Positions 22,113 through 34,809 of a stretch of 64,000 bases of DNA are shown here, piece after piece. Numbering within the stretch: position 1 is the stretch's first letter; every line of letters starts with the position of its first letter. The DNA is from Limonium bicolor. Lineage: Eukaryota > Streptophyta > Magnoliopsida > Caryophyllales > Plumbaginaceae. The stretch lies in contig CM041776.1 of assembly GCA_023374045.1 (NCBI GenBank), positions 143,471,296-143,535,295 of the forward strand, given 5' to 3'. Below the pieces are notes generated by a model. The model saw only the letters and a program-made list of their open reading frames with translations. It had not been told where the DNA came from and made no database searches. The position numbers and the translations under genes are program-made.

Positions 22113-23876
22113 TGTGAGCCTCGATTTTTAAACCCTACCCTATGTTGATTAAGGTTGATTAGGATCTAATCGGGTTTTAGGTCCACTTATAACCTAAGGT
22201 TAATAACTATGTCATATAACAATAATTATTAAAACCTAAGCTAGCTCACTGGAACCTATTACGAGTCGCCACCTAATTTTAACCTAGAGTAAATTAGGAA
22301 AGGTAGAGCTCGGGTTCGGGGGCTTGGTATTCGACTTATTTAGGGTTCAATTACTTTCATTACCCCTCCTAGGTCGTTTTTCCTCTACTTGGTTCATTTA
22401 CGGCTTATTACGAGTCGTTTTAACCTAAGTGCGCAAGCTTATGTTTTTTTGTGTTTTTTAGCATTTTTTGACAGAAAATTAAAGTGAAATTAAAAGCTAC
22501 CTAAACTAGGGTTTCGGAGGTAGAATTAGGTCAAATTTCGTTTACGTCCGTAGCCACGGACACCATGTCCGAGACCACGGACCCCAGCTAACCTAATTAT
22601 ACAGAAAAGTCGAATTTGAGGAAAAACAAAAGTTTGAGAAGTCCGGGGCCACGGACAGGCTGTCCGTGGGCCCGGACATTATTTTAGAAAACCTAAATTT
22701 GAAAATTTTAAAATCCCACCGCCGTCCGTGGGCGTCCGAGGCCACGGACAACCCGTCTGTGGTCCCGGACCATAGGTCCGAGATCCCGGACAACCCACGG
22801 ACAGGGGTTTTATGGTGGTTCCCGAAGGTGTTTTCGGCTCAAAATTTATGCACGTGTAGCCTGAAAGGTGTACAATTCGTTAGTAATTGAAAGATTGCAG
22901 TTTGAAGTCGAATTATGTACGAAACTTGACGAACAAGTAACAAGGCAGAAACAAAAGTAATTAGCAATACAGAAGCGTAAAAAGGTTAGTTTGAACCCAA
23001 AATTTGACAGAAAGTTAATAAGGTCGTGGAGAGTTAGAAAAGTAGAATTGCAACCTGTTTTACCTTCAGATTCGTGGTGTTTCTTCACGTCGGGATTCTT
23101 CAGAGGCCTCGTTGATGGCGGATCCGGAGGAACTTCGAACCGAGCTTCTGACTCCTTGCTGTTCTTGATGTTTTTCACGTTTTGGTGCTGTTTTGGTGAG
23201 GGTTTGATGATGGATGATGTTGTGGGAGTTGAAAAATGTGTTTTGGTGTTGATTTCGGTGAGATTTCGATGTTTAACTGTGGCTCTGGAGTTCAAAACGT
23301 GGAGAGAGAGAGACGGCTGCCTTCTTTGAGAGTCTAGGGTTCTTGAGGTTCTTCTTTTATCACGGGATAAGGTTCCTTATATAGGCTTCCTTTAAAGATA
23401 GAAAAATCCGGTAAAAACCGAGATTTACCGACGTTTTAGCTTAAGGGCTTCCAAAAGGAATTTGATTATGAAATTTTACACATGGGTAAAGGATGATATT
23501 TCCGAATTTTCTAAAGTGGAATCGAATTTTTTGGACATTGGAATATTTTTAAATTCAATTTCTCATCAGATTCAATCAGAAATTGCTAGAAAATTATTGG
23601 AAATTCGAAAAATCAAAATTCCAACACCATTATGCTTCAGATGTCATCCTCTATCATGGGTTAAAATTTCAAAGCATTTTGAATTGATTTGACCCTTATT
23701 TGGAGGAGAGAGAAAGCCTATAGGGGGCTTAGGAGCCTTGAAAAATTACGAAAATGCCCCTGGAGATGACTAAGCTGTCCCTAGTACTCTGAAATGTGCC
23801 GATCGAATTGGGAACCCTCGCTACTAGCCTATTAGTAGAGACTCTCTTCCGGGGGGTTGAAATTTTGGGTATAACA
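22113..23876 (-). mobile_element. Element B 5' LTR
   Basis: Near-identical to 15040-16788, 15 bp longer through small indels such as an 8-base addition near 22700. The TATA box is the reverse complement of 23376-23385, about 0.5 kb into the LTR. The palindrome cluster is at 22544-22803, downstream of the TATA and therefore in the R/U5 part of the transcript. Confidence 0.9.
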
Positions 23877-23881
23877 ACAAC

Positions 23882-26800
23882 ATCACTTAACTCATTGGTG
23901 TTACACGCCGTTAGCCACCCACGTGGCTAACAAGGCTAACATACATACATTGTACCGGTCTGATGGACTAAACTCCGGAGCAACTACACATAAATCCCGT
24001 TCCATGTCCAACAGTCATTATACACTTACATTACAACTGTACCGAGTAATTACCAACTAGCGCCGATACATTTTCGGTCTTACTACACCTACCATACATA
24101 CACAATTCTCATGACTACCACATACAAACAACTACCCCGTCCTACTCTCGAGCGGCTTTCAGTTCCTTGTACCTGAAACAGGAAAAGAAGAAAAGGGTGG
24201 CCCCCAAGGGGCTCAGCACCTTTGCTGGTATGGTAATCCCGCAGCCCGCATGCTACCGGGCCACGCACAACTAATTGTCGTCTTAGCATGCGGTTGATTT
24301 TATTTAAAACATGCACACATTACACACATACATCATGCTTAAAAGCACACATCCGTTAACAGAACACAAACACAAGGTTAGCACACACAACATAACAACA
24401 CATTTCACTTAATAACCTACACAAACTTAATTCCATTCTTCTTAGAGAACATAAACTTTACTTGGGGAGTGCCGGGGTGATATAAGCCCGAGCACAACAT
24501 ACATACATTTTCTTTACTTAGGTGTGGCGGCCTCATATAGGACCGATCACACCTTACACAATTTCCCCCTAGCTCCAATAATGATGAGGTAGGTAAGCCT
24601 TGGTTAAGCTTGTGGGTGGTTGTAATTCAAGAAGGAAAAACAACCGTAACATAATAAAGAGGGAGTCGAAGCGAACTTAGGCATCAACACCCTACCAACA
24701 TTACACATGATTTCCCCCTACCCGATTGGAAGTTGGGTAGGTAAGCTTTGGCTAAGCTAGTGGGAGGTCGAAATCCAATGAAGGAAAACAACCCTAACAT
24801 AACAGGATGGGAGTTAATTCACATATATACATCAACTCCCAAACAATACGCGCGACCGGAACGACCGGATTCCTCACCATACATAACATATACATATTAG
24901 TTAAAGGTTCCTTTATGGAACTCATCACATACATACACCACATAGTGTTACTAACTCTGTTAGACCAGAAGGGGAGTAACACCCCTTTTTAACAAACATG
25001 GATAACTGTATCCGATAGCAACAACACACAAAACAAAGTCACATACATCACACATAGTCACAACATACACAAATGCACGGATAGCCGTTGTTAGAACATT
25101 CCCGTGGGTTGGGACGTTTATTCCGAATACCGATCTCTTATGTGAACCTAAGGTCGGTTAACTATTATTTAACACATAATTAGGGTTAAGCGGTATCGGA
25201 ATTAATTACGCCACAATAGTGAATTACTATAAACTCATTTCATGCTTTATCTTGCAAGGTGGCAAACACACAGAAAAACACATTGGCATACAAGCCGGTG
25301 TAATCCGGTAGGACACAGGTTGCAAGAAAACCATACCTGTCACCATGGTCCACTCTAATGTGTCCTCTTATATTCCTCGAATAACTCTCGAACAACTGGT
25401 AACATTATAATTGCTTTCATTAACATCGGGGTAATATGATTGTTTAACATCTAATGGCCATAGTTAACCCCGTTAACTAGATAAATAACTTCACATTTTT
25501 AACTTGTTTTACTTTCACATTTTACTACAACTTTTCACTCACTTAATTGTCATTATAACTCACCTAACATGTCTTAAACAACCTTATAACATTATTACAT
25601 AGCAATCCTCATCATTAGAAGCCTAAAAAAATTTTTTTTTTATATAAGTGGCCGACCGACCCACCCTGGGTAGGTCGCCTGGGTGGGTCGGGTGCAGAGA
25701 GCAATCCGAGTTCATAGTTTCAGCCCGACCGACCCAGTCTGGGGTAGGTCACCTGGGTAGGTCGGCTGCAGAACCCCTTTTAATTATCCACTTTGAACTC
25801 CAAATTCACCTCCATTCTCACCCAATCTTTTCCTAGTCATTTCCACATGTTTCCTACATGTTTAAACACCCATTAGGTCCCCTAAATCACCTTAGTTCAT
25901 CCACCAAATTCATTACTCATTTCTAAATCAACTTACACAATTTTTTCCTCATTACATTCCAGCACTTATACCAATTTTCTTCCTTTAATGCTACAGATTT
26001 TTGTTCTAATCTTTACCATTCAATACTCCCTCTACCAATGCCACTTCTAGCATTCTAAGTACATTATCTTACCATTCTAATTCTTCCCATTCCTAAATCC
26101 TTTTCCAAATCTGTTACAAAGTGGTTATCTACACACCTTAAGCTCTCTAAATACACCTAATTAAACCCAAGGTAAATCTCACTCCAAAAACACCATTAAC
26201 ACAACTATTTTCTACGGAAAATTCACCATGGTTTCCCTACAATTTTAACATCCTCACATTATTAATTCGGCTCACCTAAAAACAGTTTTGTACTCCACAT
26301 TTACACTATACTAACATACACTAATTTCAGTCCTTTCACCACACCAACAACGAGGTGTATTCAACTATAATAACTTGGTTCTCAATATCACTTAAATATT
26401 CAACCACACCTCAACATCATACAATCTAAAACAGAGCAATTCAAGCTCACAACACAAACCGAATAGTCGGTCCAAGGTAAGAACATTACCTTTAATTTTT
26501 AGGTCACCATTTCACTTTCTTCTTCTTTCTCCTTGTTTTGTAACAGGTAAATGGGGTTGTTACTTGCTAATTCTACAGACCATGCCCAAAGAACACAAAT
26601 TAAGAGCTAATCATGCACTTAACCCTTGGAGGAAAAATCTGAAATTAAAAGAGAAGTGCTTAAAGCACTTTGAAGAGAAGGAGTTACCTTCTAACTTGAG
26701 AATGAAGTACTTGGCAACAATTTACCACACTCCAGCCCTTCTTGACCATTAATAGAGGGCTAGAATCATGAGAGAGAAAGGCTCAAAAATCTGGAAACTT

Positions 26801-27801
26801 AAATTACATGGAAAGGCTAGAAGAGTGGGTATTTTGAAGATTTCTTACCTTAGAAACAACAAGGAATGCTCTAGCTTCAAGAAGAGCTGATTTTTAACTC
26901 CAAATCAGCTACAACCATGAAAATGAAACTCAACGTTTGGGGCTTTTGATGGGTGGAAAAGAATGCCCAAGTGATGGTGAGTAATAATATGTGGTTATTT
27001 TGTGATTTTGACTTAGTTTGGAGCTTGAATGAGGGAAAAAAAGGAGAGTTGGGTGAAGGTTGGTGAAATCGCCATTTTAGAACAGAAGGAAGGAGGAGTT
27101 CTGGTTGAAGAAGAAGAAAAACGTGGGAGAAGGTGGGGAATAGGAGAGAGAAAAGCAAAAGTAATATTTGTACTTTCTTACTTTACTCTTTTGTCCTCTT
27201 TTGACTTAAAAACATTAAAAATAAGAGAGGGAGGAGGGCAAAAACGTGTGGGTCTGTATAAAAGAGGGGAATCAGATTTTATTTTACAAGTTAAAGGATT
27301 ACTTTACCCTTATTACGGTTTACACCCCAAATGTTCCCGGTTATTACACTATTCACTAATCCGGGCCCGTTTTCCAGATTTTTCTCGTTTCTTTAATTTT
27401 AATGGTTCTTAAGCTCCCATTAGTGTTTAATTATAGTTATATATATCAACTATAATTTTTACGGGGTCGTTTAACAGTTTAAAGTCACGTTTTCGGGCTT
27501 CCTCAAAAAACACGCTTTAAAACTCCGTTAGTGTTTTAACGCATTATTTGGATCCGTTTTCTTCCGGAATTTTTCCCACATGTTCTTAGTATGTAATTAG
27601 GGTATAAAAATATATTTATAACCCTAGTGAAGGTTATATGCCTCCTAAAATAATTAAATGTGTTTTCACGTTTTGTGTCTTTTACGCATTCTCTTCTTCT
27701 TTTTGGTTTTTATCTCTTCACCAATGATCTCAAGGACTCAATTAGCCTTAGAAAATTGTAAGTACATAATTAATTAACACATTAAGGTTTGGGGTATTTC
27801 A
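23882..27801 (-). mobile_element. Element C 5' LTR, main part
   Basis: On the minus strand it starts TGAAATACCCCAAACC at 27801 and continues across element B to 14975, about 3985 bp in all. It aligns in order with LTRs E and I: pyrimidine-rich leader with splice-donor-like AAG|GTAA sites (26851, 26688, 26490), a GC palindrome cluster, a CAGGTATGGTTTTCTTG landmark near 25325, a hairpin block ending TTTCAG|GTAC near 24173, and a GTTAGCCACGTGGGTGGTTAAC-like hairpin near 23910-23935. No coding sequence is present. Confidence 0.85.
25643..25776 (-). repeat. CCGACCCA / TGGGTCGG palindrome cluster in LTR C
   Basis: Two units of CGACCGACCCA...GGTAGGTCG...GGGTAGGTCGG separated by about 45 bp. It sits ~300 bp from the conserved TATGGTTTTCTTG landmark, the same place as the clusters in D, E and I, but with different repeat sequence. 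Confidence 0.8.
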
Positions 27802-28571
27802 AAATCGGTACATAAACCCGGACCACACTAAAAACAAGGCAGAGAGTAAAATCTGTGGCTGGTCCGGGTTTATATCCTGGTACACAAACCTGGACTAGTG
27901 CAAAAACAAGGCAGAAATGTATCTGAAGAGTTGGTCCGGGTTTACAACCTCGGACACAAACCTGGACCACTCTAAAAAGGTTGCAGAATGTTGAAAAATG
28001 AGGTTTTAACGTGGGGAAATGTTTGGTAATGATATTATAAGATTATTAGGACTTGATTAATGACATATAATGGTCATTAGGGGTATAAACAAGCTTAAGA
28101 AATAATAAGAAGTAAATGACTTATGTGATTAAGATTAAACCACAATGAGTTAGTGGTTATTAGTTGGAAATCATTAGAGATTTAATAAGCTAGGTTAATT
28201 AAAAGTAATTAACCACCCGATTGGATGAATGTTATAGGTTTGAGTATTTGGACTCCGGAGGAGAATAGGCAACCGAACGACCAACGGTGAACGGTATGGT
28301 TTTCTTGTAGCTTGCTTGCTAACGAGGTGTCCCTCGGCTTGTGTGCTATTTGTTTATGTGTTCCGACTAAACAAGATAAAGCATGCAACCGGTTTATTGT
28401 ATTTGTTCTGTGTGGTATGAAACTAACACAACTTACCATTGAGGACTTACTAACTATGTTAGTAAACAATTGTGTGAGAACTTTGAACACTCCCTAATAT
28501 TAGTTTGTTAATAACCAAAAAAGGTTTAACTAACAAACATTGTCTTCGAGACTTCTACTAACTAGGAACTT
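27802..28571 (+). mobile_element. LTR D, middle part (interrupted by C and K)
   Basis: Plus-orientation sequence homologous to LTR E at 40800-41000: the shared segment CTTGCTAACGAGGTGTCCCTCGGCTTGTGTGCTAT and GATAAAGCATGCAACCGGTT. C is inserted at its left side and K at its right; D resumes at 31329. D's start lies outside the window. Confidence 0.8.
27808..27980 (+). repeat. GGTCCGGGTTTA / TAAACCCGGACC cluster in LTR D
   Basis: Five alternating half-sites (AAACCCGGACCAC, TGGTCCGGGTTTA, AAACCTGGAC and others) occur with CAAAAACAAGGCAGA spacers. Position relative to the downstream GACTCCGG and TATGGTTTTCTTG landmarks equals that in E and I. Confidence 0.8.
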
Positions 28572-29919
28572 AAAACTAGTCGCGGTCGCTTGATTTAATT
28601 CATGACCGCCTGTTTTAGAGGCGGTCCTCTTCCTGTTCCGCTGTTATAGGCGGTAGTATATGCCTTGTCCGCCTGTTTTAGAGGCGGTAGCCTCACTCTG
28701 TCCGCCTGTTCTTTGGCGGTTGCCTTATCTGTCGTCGCTCCTTAAGAGGCGGTTGCCTCTATCTGTTCCGCCTCATTTTAGGCGGTAGCCCACAGAGAAG
28801 ACCGCCTCAATTGAAGGCGGTTGCAGCATGCAGTACGTGCTGTCGCGTGCTTCTCGCTGGCTCTGTTCGACTGGCTCTATATTCTTCGTTTGGGCTCCGT
28901 TTTCTGAGCGTTGCGTCTATGTGTTCGTCTCTTTATCTACTTTACTCCCAGCTTGGTTTTCCTCATGTTTGAACAATAATTTTGTGAGATAAATAATAAA
29001 CATAAACTAGAGGAAATTAACCGAAGTGGAGAAATGAGCAAGAAAAGTGCTATATTATATATGAAATACACCTAAATCATGCTCATTTGGACACTTATCA
29101 CACCCCCACACTTATCTTGGCTTGTCCTCAAGCAAAATACGTTCCCAAGTAGTAGGGAATGCCTCAATATTAACAAAATTCATTATGAAGGGAGGATAAA
29201 CATGATCTTTAACTTATTGAGTGTGAAAATAAATGGCTGGTGGCATAGGTGTGCTCAGGGTAAAAAATAAACATAGAGTTTCGGGGTATGATCTAAGGTA
29301 CTCCATGTTTCTTTTTAGGTGACTCTGAGAATTTTCACCATGCCAACTTCTCTCAAGAATGGGCATTGAGGGAAAACAAAGGAAAAATAGATTTTAGCAT
29401 TTGTTTCACTTTTGCATAAGAGATGAGAAGATAATAGACAAGCATCAAGCTTAATATTAGCACTTTTCTTGTCATTCTCCACTTCGGTTAGTTTTCCTCC
29501 AGTTTATGTTTATTATTTATCTCACAAAATTATTGTTCAAACATGAGAAAACCAAGCTGGAGTAAAGTAGATAAAGAGACGAACACATAGACGCAAACGG
29601 CTCAGAAAACGGAGCCCAAACGAAGATATATAGAGCCAGCGAACAGAGCCATCGAGAAGCACGCGACATGAACGTACTGCATGCATGAACCGCCTTCATT
29701 GAGGCGGTCTTCTCTGTGGGCAACCGCCCAAAGTTGAGGCGGACAAGCTGAGGCGAAAAGGTAGAGGCTACGCCTCTAAAACAGGCGGACAAGGTGAGGC
29801 TACCGCCTCTAAAACAGGCGGACAAGGCATATACTACCGCCTATATGAAGGCGGAAGGAAGAGGAGACCGCCTCTAAAACAGGCGGTCATGAATTAAATC
29901 AAGCGCCGCGACTAGTTTT
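28572..29919. repeat. Long inverted repeat (arms ~470-490 bp) within K
   Basis: The arms 28572-29058 and 29452-29919 are reverse complements with moderate divergence; the spacer is about 390 bp. Both arms carry the CCGCCT...AGGCGG palindrome cluster (28605-28830 and 29690-29890). A transcript crossing it could fold into a very long hairpin. Confidence 0.88.
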
Positions 29920-31328
29920 CTCGCCCGTCGTCTTCTGTCTTCGCAGTCGTCTCTCTGCAACTCGTCCACTGTTCTGCCTGCATTAATGAGCCTCTTATCC
30001 ATCTACTCCTCATCACGGTGAGCTCTGTCCCCTGCGCAATCAAAGAGCAACAGTTAATCAAAATCGTACGGAGCTTCTTCTCCTCTGCCTCCTTATATAA
30101 AACCGACGCCCCTTCTGCAAATAAAAAAACTCCCTTCCTCCGAATCCAAATTGTTAGTCGTTAGTATTATTGTATTATTAGACCACAGTTCCACATTCCA
30201 TTCCATTCTCTTATCTTCCACTTCTCCTTTTAGTTTTATTCTACATTCCCCACGAAGCGTAAACACGATAAAAGAACAGAAGAAAAGGGAGCTGGAACAG
30301 AGCGAATCGCAGTCCAGTCTCCGCCGACAGTCTCCAAATTAATGGCTATTTCTGTTTCCTTTTTATTATGTTAATGTCTGAGTGATTTTATTCGTATCCT
30401 AGATGGGTTTGTTCCTAAACTAATTCAGACTTATTTTAATACCAAGTTGGGCTTATAAATATTGTTGTGTCTCTCTAAATTATTAAATGCTTAATAACTG
30501 ATCATTTTTATGCATTTACGGTTTCTCTTATTTCAATGATTTTGTAAATCTGAGAATAGACCACAAAGAGAGATAAACGTTAGATTTATACTCCTTATTA
30601 GCAGATAAAATCCATCGCTGTTATAAAAGAATTCTCGCTTACAGCAATTAATGATTTTAGACTTTTTCTGATTGTAAAACGTCTATGAATTAATGGAGTT
30701 GTCCTTATCTATGATTAGAAGGCCACAAGATAAATTCTTAACAAAAAATAAGAGCAAATTAGGATTATAATTATTGTCGTACTTAAATAATATTTATCAC
30801 CTGTTTTCACTTATTAAACTTGTTTAATTCCTTTCAGCAATATTGTTAAATGCTTATTCTGACAAAATACTGCATTTATTTGGTAGCTATCATATATGCT
30901 TTGAGATAGTCAAAATACCACAAAGGAATTAATCTTGGTATTTACACTCCGGATTGAGCAGGAAAATACTAAGGCTAGTAATAGGAGTTCGTATGACAAT
31001 TATTAACTCAATAGGCAATAAATATTTGAGACAGGATTATAAAATTGTTTAAGGATTTAGGAAATCCCCGCTATCCTAGGATACCTTTTTTCCATCCTTT
31101 ACTTTATTTCACTGTTTTTATATTTCTGTACTAATACTGAAATCAAGCTTGCCTCCGGCTAAACCCCAATTTACTTTTTATGCACTTTATTTATCTTTTT
31201 GTACATTACTAAACTGAATAATTAATTAGACAGTTGCGAAGTCTCTGTGGATACGACCTTGTTGTACTACAAAGATGGGTTCACTGCCCATAGTTAGCAG
31301 GATAGTTTAACTACTATTTTGCCCAACA
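28572..31328. mobile_element. Element K: rearranged TGATAAG-type element with inverted LTRs
   Basis: The left part (28572-29100, minus) is a truncated LTR starting TGATAAGTGTCC, with its polypurine tract GTGTGGGGGTG immediately next to it (29101-29111) and about 340 bp of 3' internal sequence including TTGCTTGAGGACAAGCCAAG. The right part (from about 29452, plus) is LTR sequence in the opposite orientation, with a TATA box TATATAAA at 30094-30101 and AT-rich R/U5 to about 31328. There is no PBS, no coding region and no clear target duplication. It looks like a self-integration or inversion product. Insertion is into LTR D. Confidence 0.75.
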
Positions 31329-32288
31329 GTGAATCTGGGACGTCCGGTCATGCATGTTTGAAGTAGGAGGTCGGTTACCCTTTATAAGAGTCGGCCTCCA
31401 TTGAGACTTGTCTTCGGACTTGTCGCCTAGAGTCGACAAATAGACTCAGCCACCTTGGATTACGGTTCAAGGAGGGAGGCAAGATTAAGATGGTGCGGTG
31501 GGATCTACCTAAATCCCAAATTTAAAAAATATTATTTATTTAACCCAATGGAGTTGATAGCTCATTGGCTAGGGTTACTTTTGACCCGACAAAGATAAAC
31601 AATGAATTAAAAACAACCAAATCTAATTTAAGAACAGTTGATATATTTAAGATAAGGGTGAATATGAGAATTAAATGTTTCTCAACTTAAGGAGTTAAAA
31701 GCTAACTCACTAACTTAAGGAACACTTATTAAGTCGTTCAATGTGTTTGAGTTGTGATTGTTCACATGATTGTTTTGTGTTTTATTATACTTCTTATTAT
31801 TGTTGTATAAATAATCAATCGCATGTATACAAAAAAATAGTCGTGCGTAGCCCCGTTAGCTTGGGGGCTACACGTTAATCGCACCACCGAAGGCGCTGAG
31901 CCCCTCGGGGCATATTACATTTGTAGGTAAGAGGCAGAAGACGACCCGGCTTGATAGTAGGAAGGGGTAGTTGTATAACAGGTTTACATTTGACCTACGA
32001 GTTATGCATGTACACTCGTATGGTAGACTATGGTAGTATGATGTATTAGGATATGAAATAATTTGTACTCAATGTAAGTATTTCGTTTATGTTTTGTGTA
32101 TACTAATGTTTGGTATATTCGGGTCCATCAGACCGTAGCTAGATCTTGGAGTATTTTGAATGCCTAGTTAGTCACGTGGGTGACTAACGGCGGTAACACC
32201 AACTGTTGTAGAAAATTCCACTGCAATATTAATATAAGTAATTGGAGGTTTATGAGATGATCCCGGTTTTAAGAGTTGGGGTGCTACA
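31329..32288 (+). mobile_element. LTR D, 3' part
   Basis: Continues LTR D after K and is homologous to LTR E at about 44970-45836. It holds the hairpin block with GTAGCCCCGTTAGCTTGGGG and GAGCCCCTCGGGGC, then TTTGTAG|GTAAGAGG (AG at 31925-31926), a GTTAGTCACGTGGGTGACTAAC hairpin (about 32166-32189), and ends TTGGGGTGCTACA. No PBS follows, so D is a solo LTR or a 3' LTR. It interrupts Copia element F; the flank CTTCA (32289-32293) is the candidate target duplication. Confidence 0.82.
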
Positions 32289-33668
32289 CTTCAACTTTTC
32301 TTGAACAGAGAGAATTAAACTATAATCACTTTGTAATTTCATGAGTGCCCTCATGAGATTATCTACCTTGCTTTTATCCGAGATTTTTCTTAGTTCCTCA
32401 TTTTCCTCCAAGAGTTCCTTGTTTTCAATTTCCGAAGCCTCTAGTTGATCAACTAGTATAAGAGAGAACCTTCTAAGTCCTAGAAGTTCAGCTTTTTGAA
32501 TCCTTTGTTTGAGTTTAGAGTAGTTTACCTTGTTTTGATCTTCTTCTTCTAATTCTGATGTGTCCTTGTCTTGTGCCATCAGGCAAATTTCCTCAAGGCA
32601 TAGATGAGCCTTCTCATCTTTTGAGATGTCACTATCTGAGGTTTGATTGTCACCACCCAGTTCAGTGTCTCCCCATGCAGCAACGAAGGCTTCCTTCCTT
32701 GGCCCTTTGTTGAATGATCGTCGGACAAGCTTCCTGACCCTGTCGTTGTCTTCTCGGGATCGCTGAGGACAGGCTTTGATATGGTGTCCGCGTTTTGAAC
32801 ACCCAAAACATTTGTCATTGTTTTTCTTTTGATCATCCGACTCCTTAGATTCTTTGCCTTTCCTCATCTTATTTCTTATGAACTTTCGAACGTACCTCTT
32901 AGCATAGAGGACCATTTCATCATTGTCATCTCCTGACTCGGACTATTCATTTTCAGCTACTTGAAGGGCTATGCCTTTTCCTCTATCTCTTGATGAACTT
33001 TTTGAGTTCCTGTGTTGTAGTTTTAACTCAAAAGCCATTAGAGATCCTAGCATGTCTGCCAGAGACATTTTGGAGAGAACATGTACTTCTTGCATGGCAT
33101 TGACTTTGCTGTCAAAGGAGGCAGGAAGAGATCTGAGGAACTTCCGAATTTGATCCTCGTTAGAAATAGTTCTTCCAAGCACCAACATTTCGTTGATCAG
33201 GTTAGTGAACCTTGTATGCATTTCAAAAATGCTCTTTTTTTTCTTCCTTCTTGAATAGCTCCCAATGAGTGAGTAGCAACTCAATGCGAGTCTTTTTGAT
33301 CTCATCATTCCCTTCATACTTGACCTCAAGCGTTTTCCAAATATCTTGAGATGTTTTAGCTGAAGCAATCTTGGAGTATTGCTCAGGTACTAGTGCACAA
33401 TGAAGTATTATTACAACTCGAGCGTTGAAAGCCAGCTTCTTGATTTAATCATCCGTCATGCTCTCGATAGATATGTCTTGTCCTTGAGTATTCTGGAAGA
33501 TGTACTCTCCATGTGTTATCACCCTCCGCATTCTTGGATCGTCAGACTTGATATGAAACTCCATCTTATTCTTCCAGTGAGTGTAGTTGTCTCCATTGAA
33601 GAGTGGTGGTCGATTTGGTGTAGAACCTTCTTCTGCTGCTAGAATGCTTGAATGAGACATCTTGATCA
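32289..33668 (-). pseudogene. gag: Copia (Sirevirus-like) gag, truncated and frameshifted (element F)
   Basis: Minus-strand frames at 33669-33445, 33368-32943 and 32915-32289 together cover a Copia gag. The first begins near MSHSSILAAEEG and contains FNGDNYTHWKNKMEFHI, the usual start of plant Copia gag. The second holds the UBN2-type middle (FTNLINEMLVLGRTISNEDQ, SMLADMLGSL-like). The third has a complete CCHC knuckle CFGCSKRGHHIKAC, then an acidic/coiled-coil tail (LEEICLMAQ, LKQRIQKAELLG). The frames are separated by shifts and a stop near 32943, and the gene is cut at 32289 by LTR D; the rest lies outside the window. The close paralogue is the gag of G (53300-55090). Confidence 0.85.
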
Positions 33669-33702
33669 CCTTCCAAAGCAGTTAGCTTTCTAAAAGAGAC
33701 CC

Positions 33703-34809
33703 ACTCTGATACCAATTGAAACCAGTAAGCGCTCCTAATGCGTCCCCGACGTGTCGTGGATGTATCATGGACTCTAATAAAACTTGATAGTTAAGGAATG
33801 GACGTGAGATAAACTTAAACTGGAAAATCCATTTCGATTGAGAATTAACACACACGAAATTCACTCAATCTCCCTTGCCCCACACACGGACTCCCGAGAC
33901 AACTTTGACTTTACCCCTAAAGTCCTTAACCCTCTCCTGAATATCGGCCTACGGTTCACCGACCGTTCCCCAACCTGTCGGTCTATCAAATACCCAATGT
34001 ATTGATACTCTAACCCAGTCCTATCTAGCTCACCAACTCTCTAGCACCTAGACACACTCCTAAGTCTGGTCCACACTTGCCCAGATTATCTCTTTCTTTT
34101 CTCTCGTATAGGCCTACTTACATACAAAATAAATGCAAGTATATATACACGGTTGTTAGGATGTAACTACCGTCCTATTAATTCCTAGACTTCTAGGAGT
34201 CGATTACAGCTTCGATTATTCTCATAACAGCCACACTAGACGTGCAAGGAGTCTTCAACTTGATCTAGAGGCGTCTGAAGTACGTGTCGCCTCATGGTTG
34301 GACAAGTTGGCGGCAGCCCTCTTGATAGGTCGATCACCACTTGTGTACCCCACTTGCCTGATTCTGTCTAGCTCATTAAATGCTCATAAATGCCCTCTTT
34401 TGAATTTATTACGACTATGTAATGATGTTCATTGATAGCCTTGTTATCTTGTGCATTAATGATCTTCTCCTTTTGTCGTGAACTTGTCATAAGCAAGTTG
34501 CTTATAAGGATGTATGTGTCTTATCTGAATGTGTCGATCATTTCCAGTCCTTTGTCTTTGTTTTTCATCTTTAAGCATGAGAGATATCTTCGTGCGGTGT
34601 CTGACTGGTTGTCTGTGCTAGAAGTTCTGCGGAGCTCTCACAGACAGGTGTCCGACTAGTTGGGCACATGTCGTGGATTGAGCGAGTTTGAAACCTTGCA
34701 TGCTAAGCCACTCATTTACCTGTCTATCTGAATCATGAATCTTGACAAACACATTAGATAGACAATACAAGGTTTGCTATCATCAAAACTAAAGGATCTT
34801 GTCTTAACA
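33703..34809 (-). mobile_element. Element F 5' LTR (33718-34809) with tRNA-Met PBS
   Basis: PBS: reverse complement TGGTATCAGAGT (33703-33714). The LTR runs on the minus strand from TGTTAAGACAAGATCC at 34809 to CTTACTGGTTTCA at 33718, 1092 bp, with a TATA-like GTATATATAC around 34138-34150. It is homologous along its length to both LTRs of element G. F is inserted into LTR fragment L. Confidence 0.85.

Larger units (their letters stand above)
15040..23876 (-). mobile_element. Element B: complete Ogre/Tat-like gag-only LTR retrotransposon
   Basis: Two near-identical LTRs (15040-16788 and 22113-23876) flank 5.3 kb, with a perfect ACAAC target duplication. Orientation is minus: the 5' LTR is on the right, followed by a tRNA-Arg-type PBS, a leader, gag (19535-20803) and a PPT next to the left LTR. 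No protease, RT, RNase H or integrase motif is seen after gag, so it is non-autonomous. By eye the LTRs differ by roughly 1%, so it is older than element A. It is inserted in the 5' LTR of element C. Confidence 0.92.
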
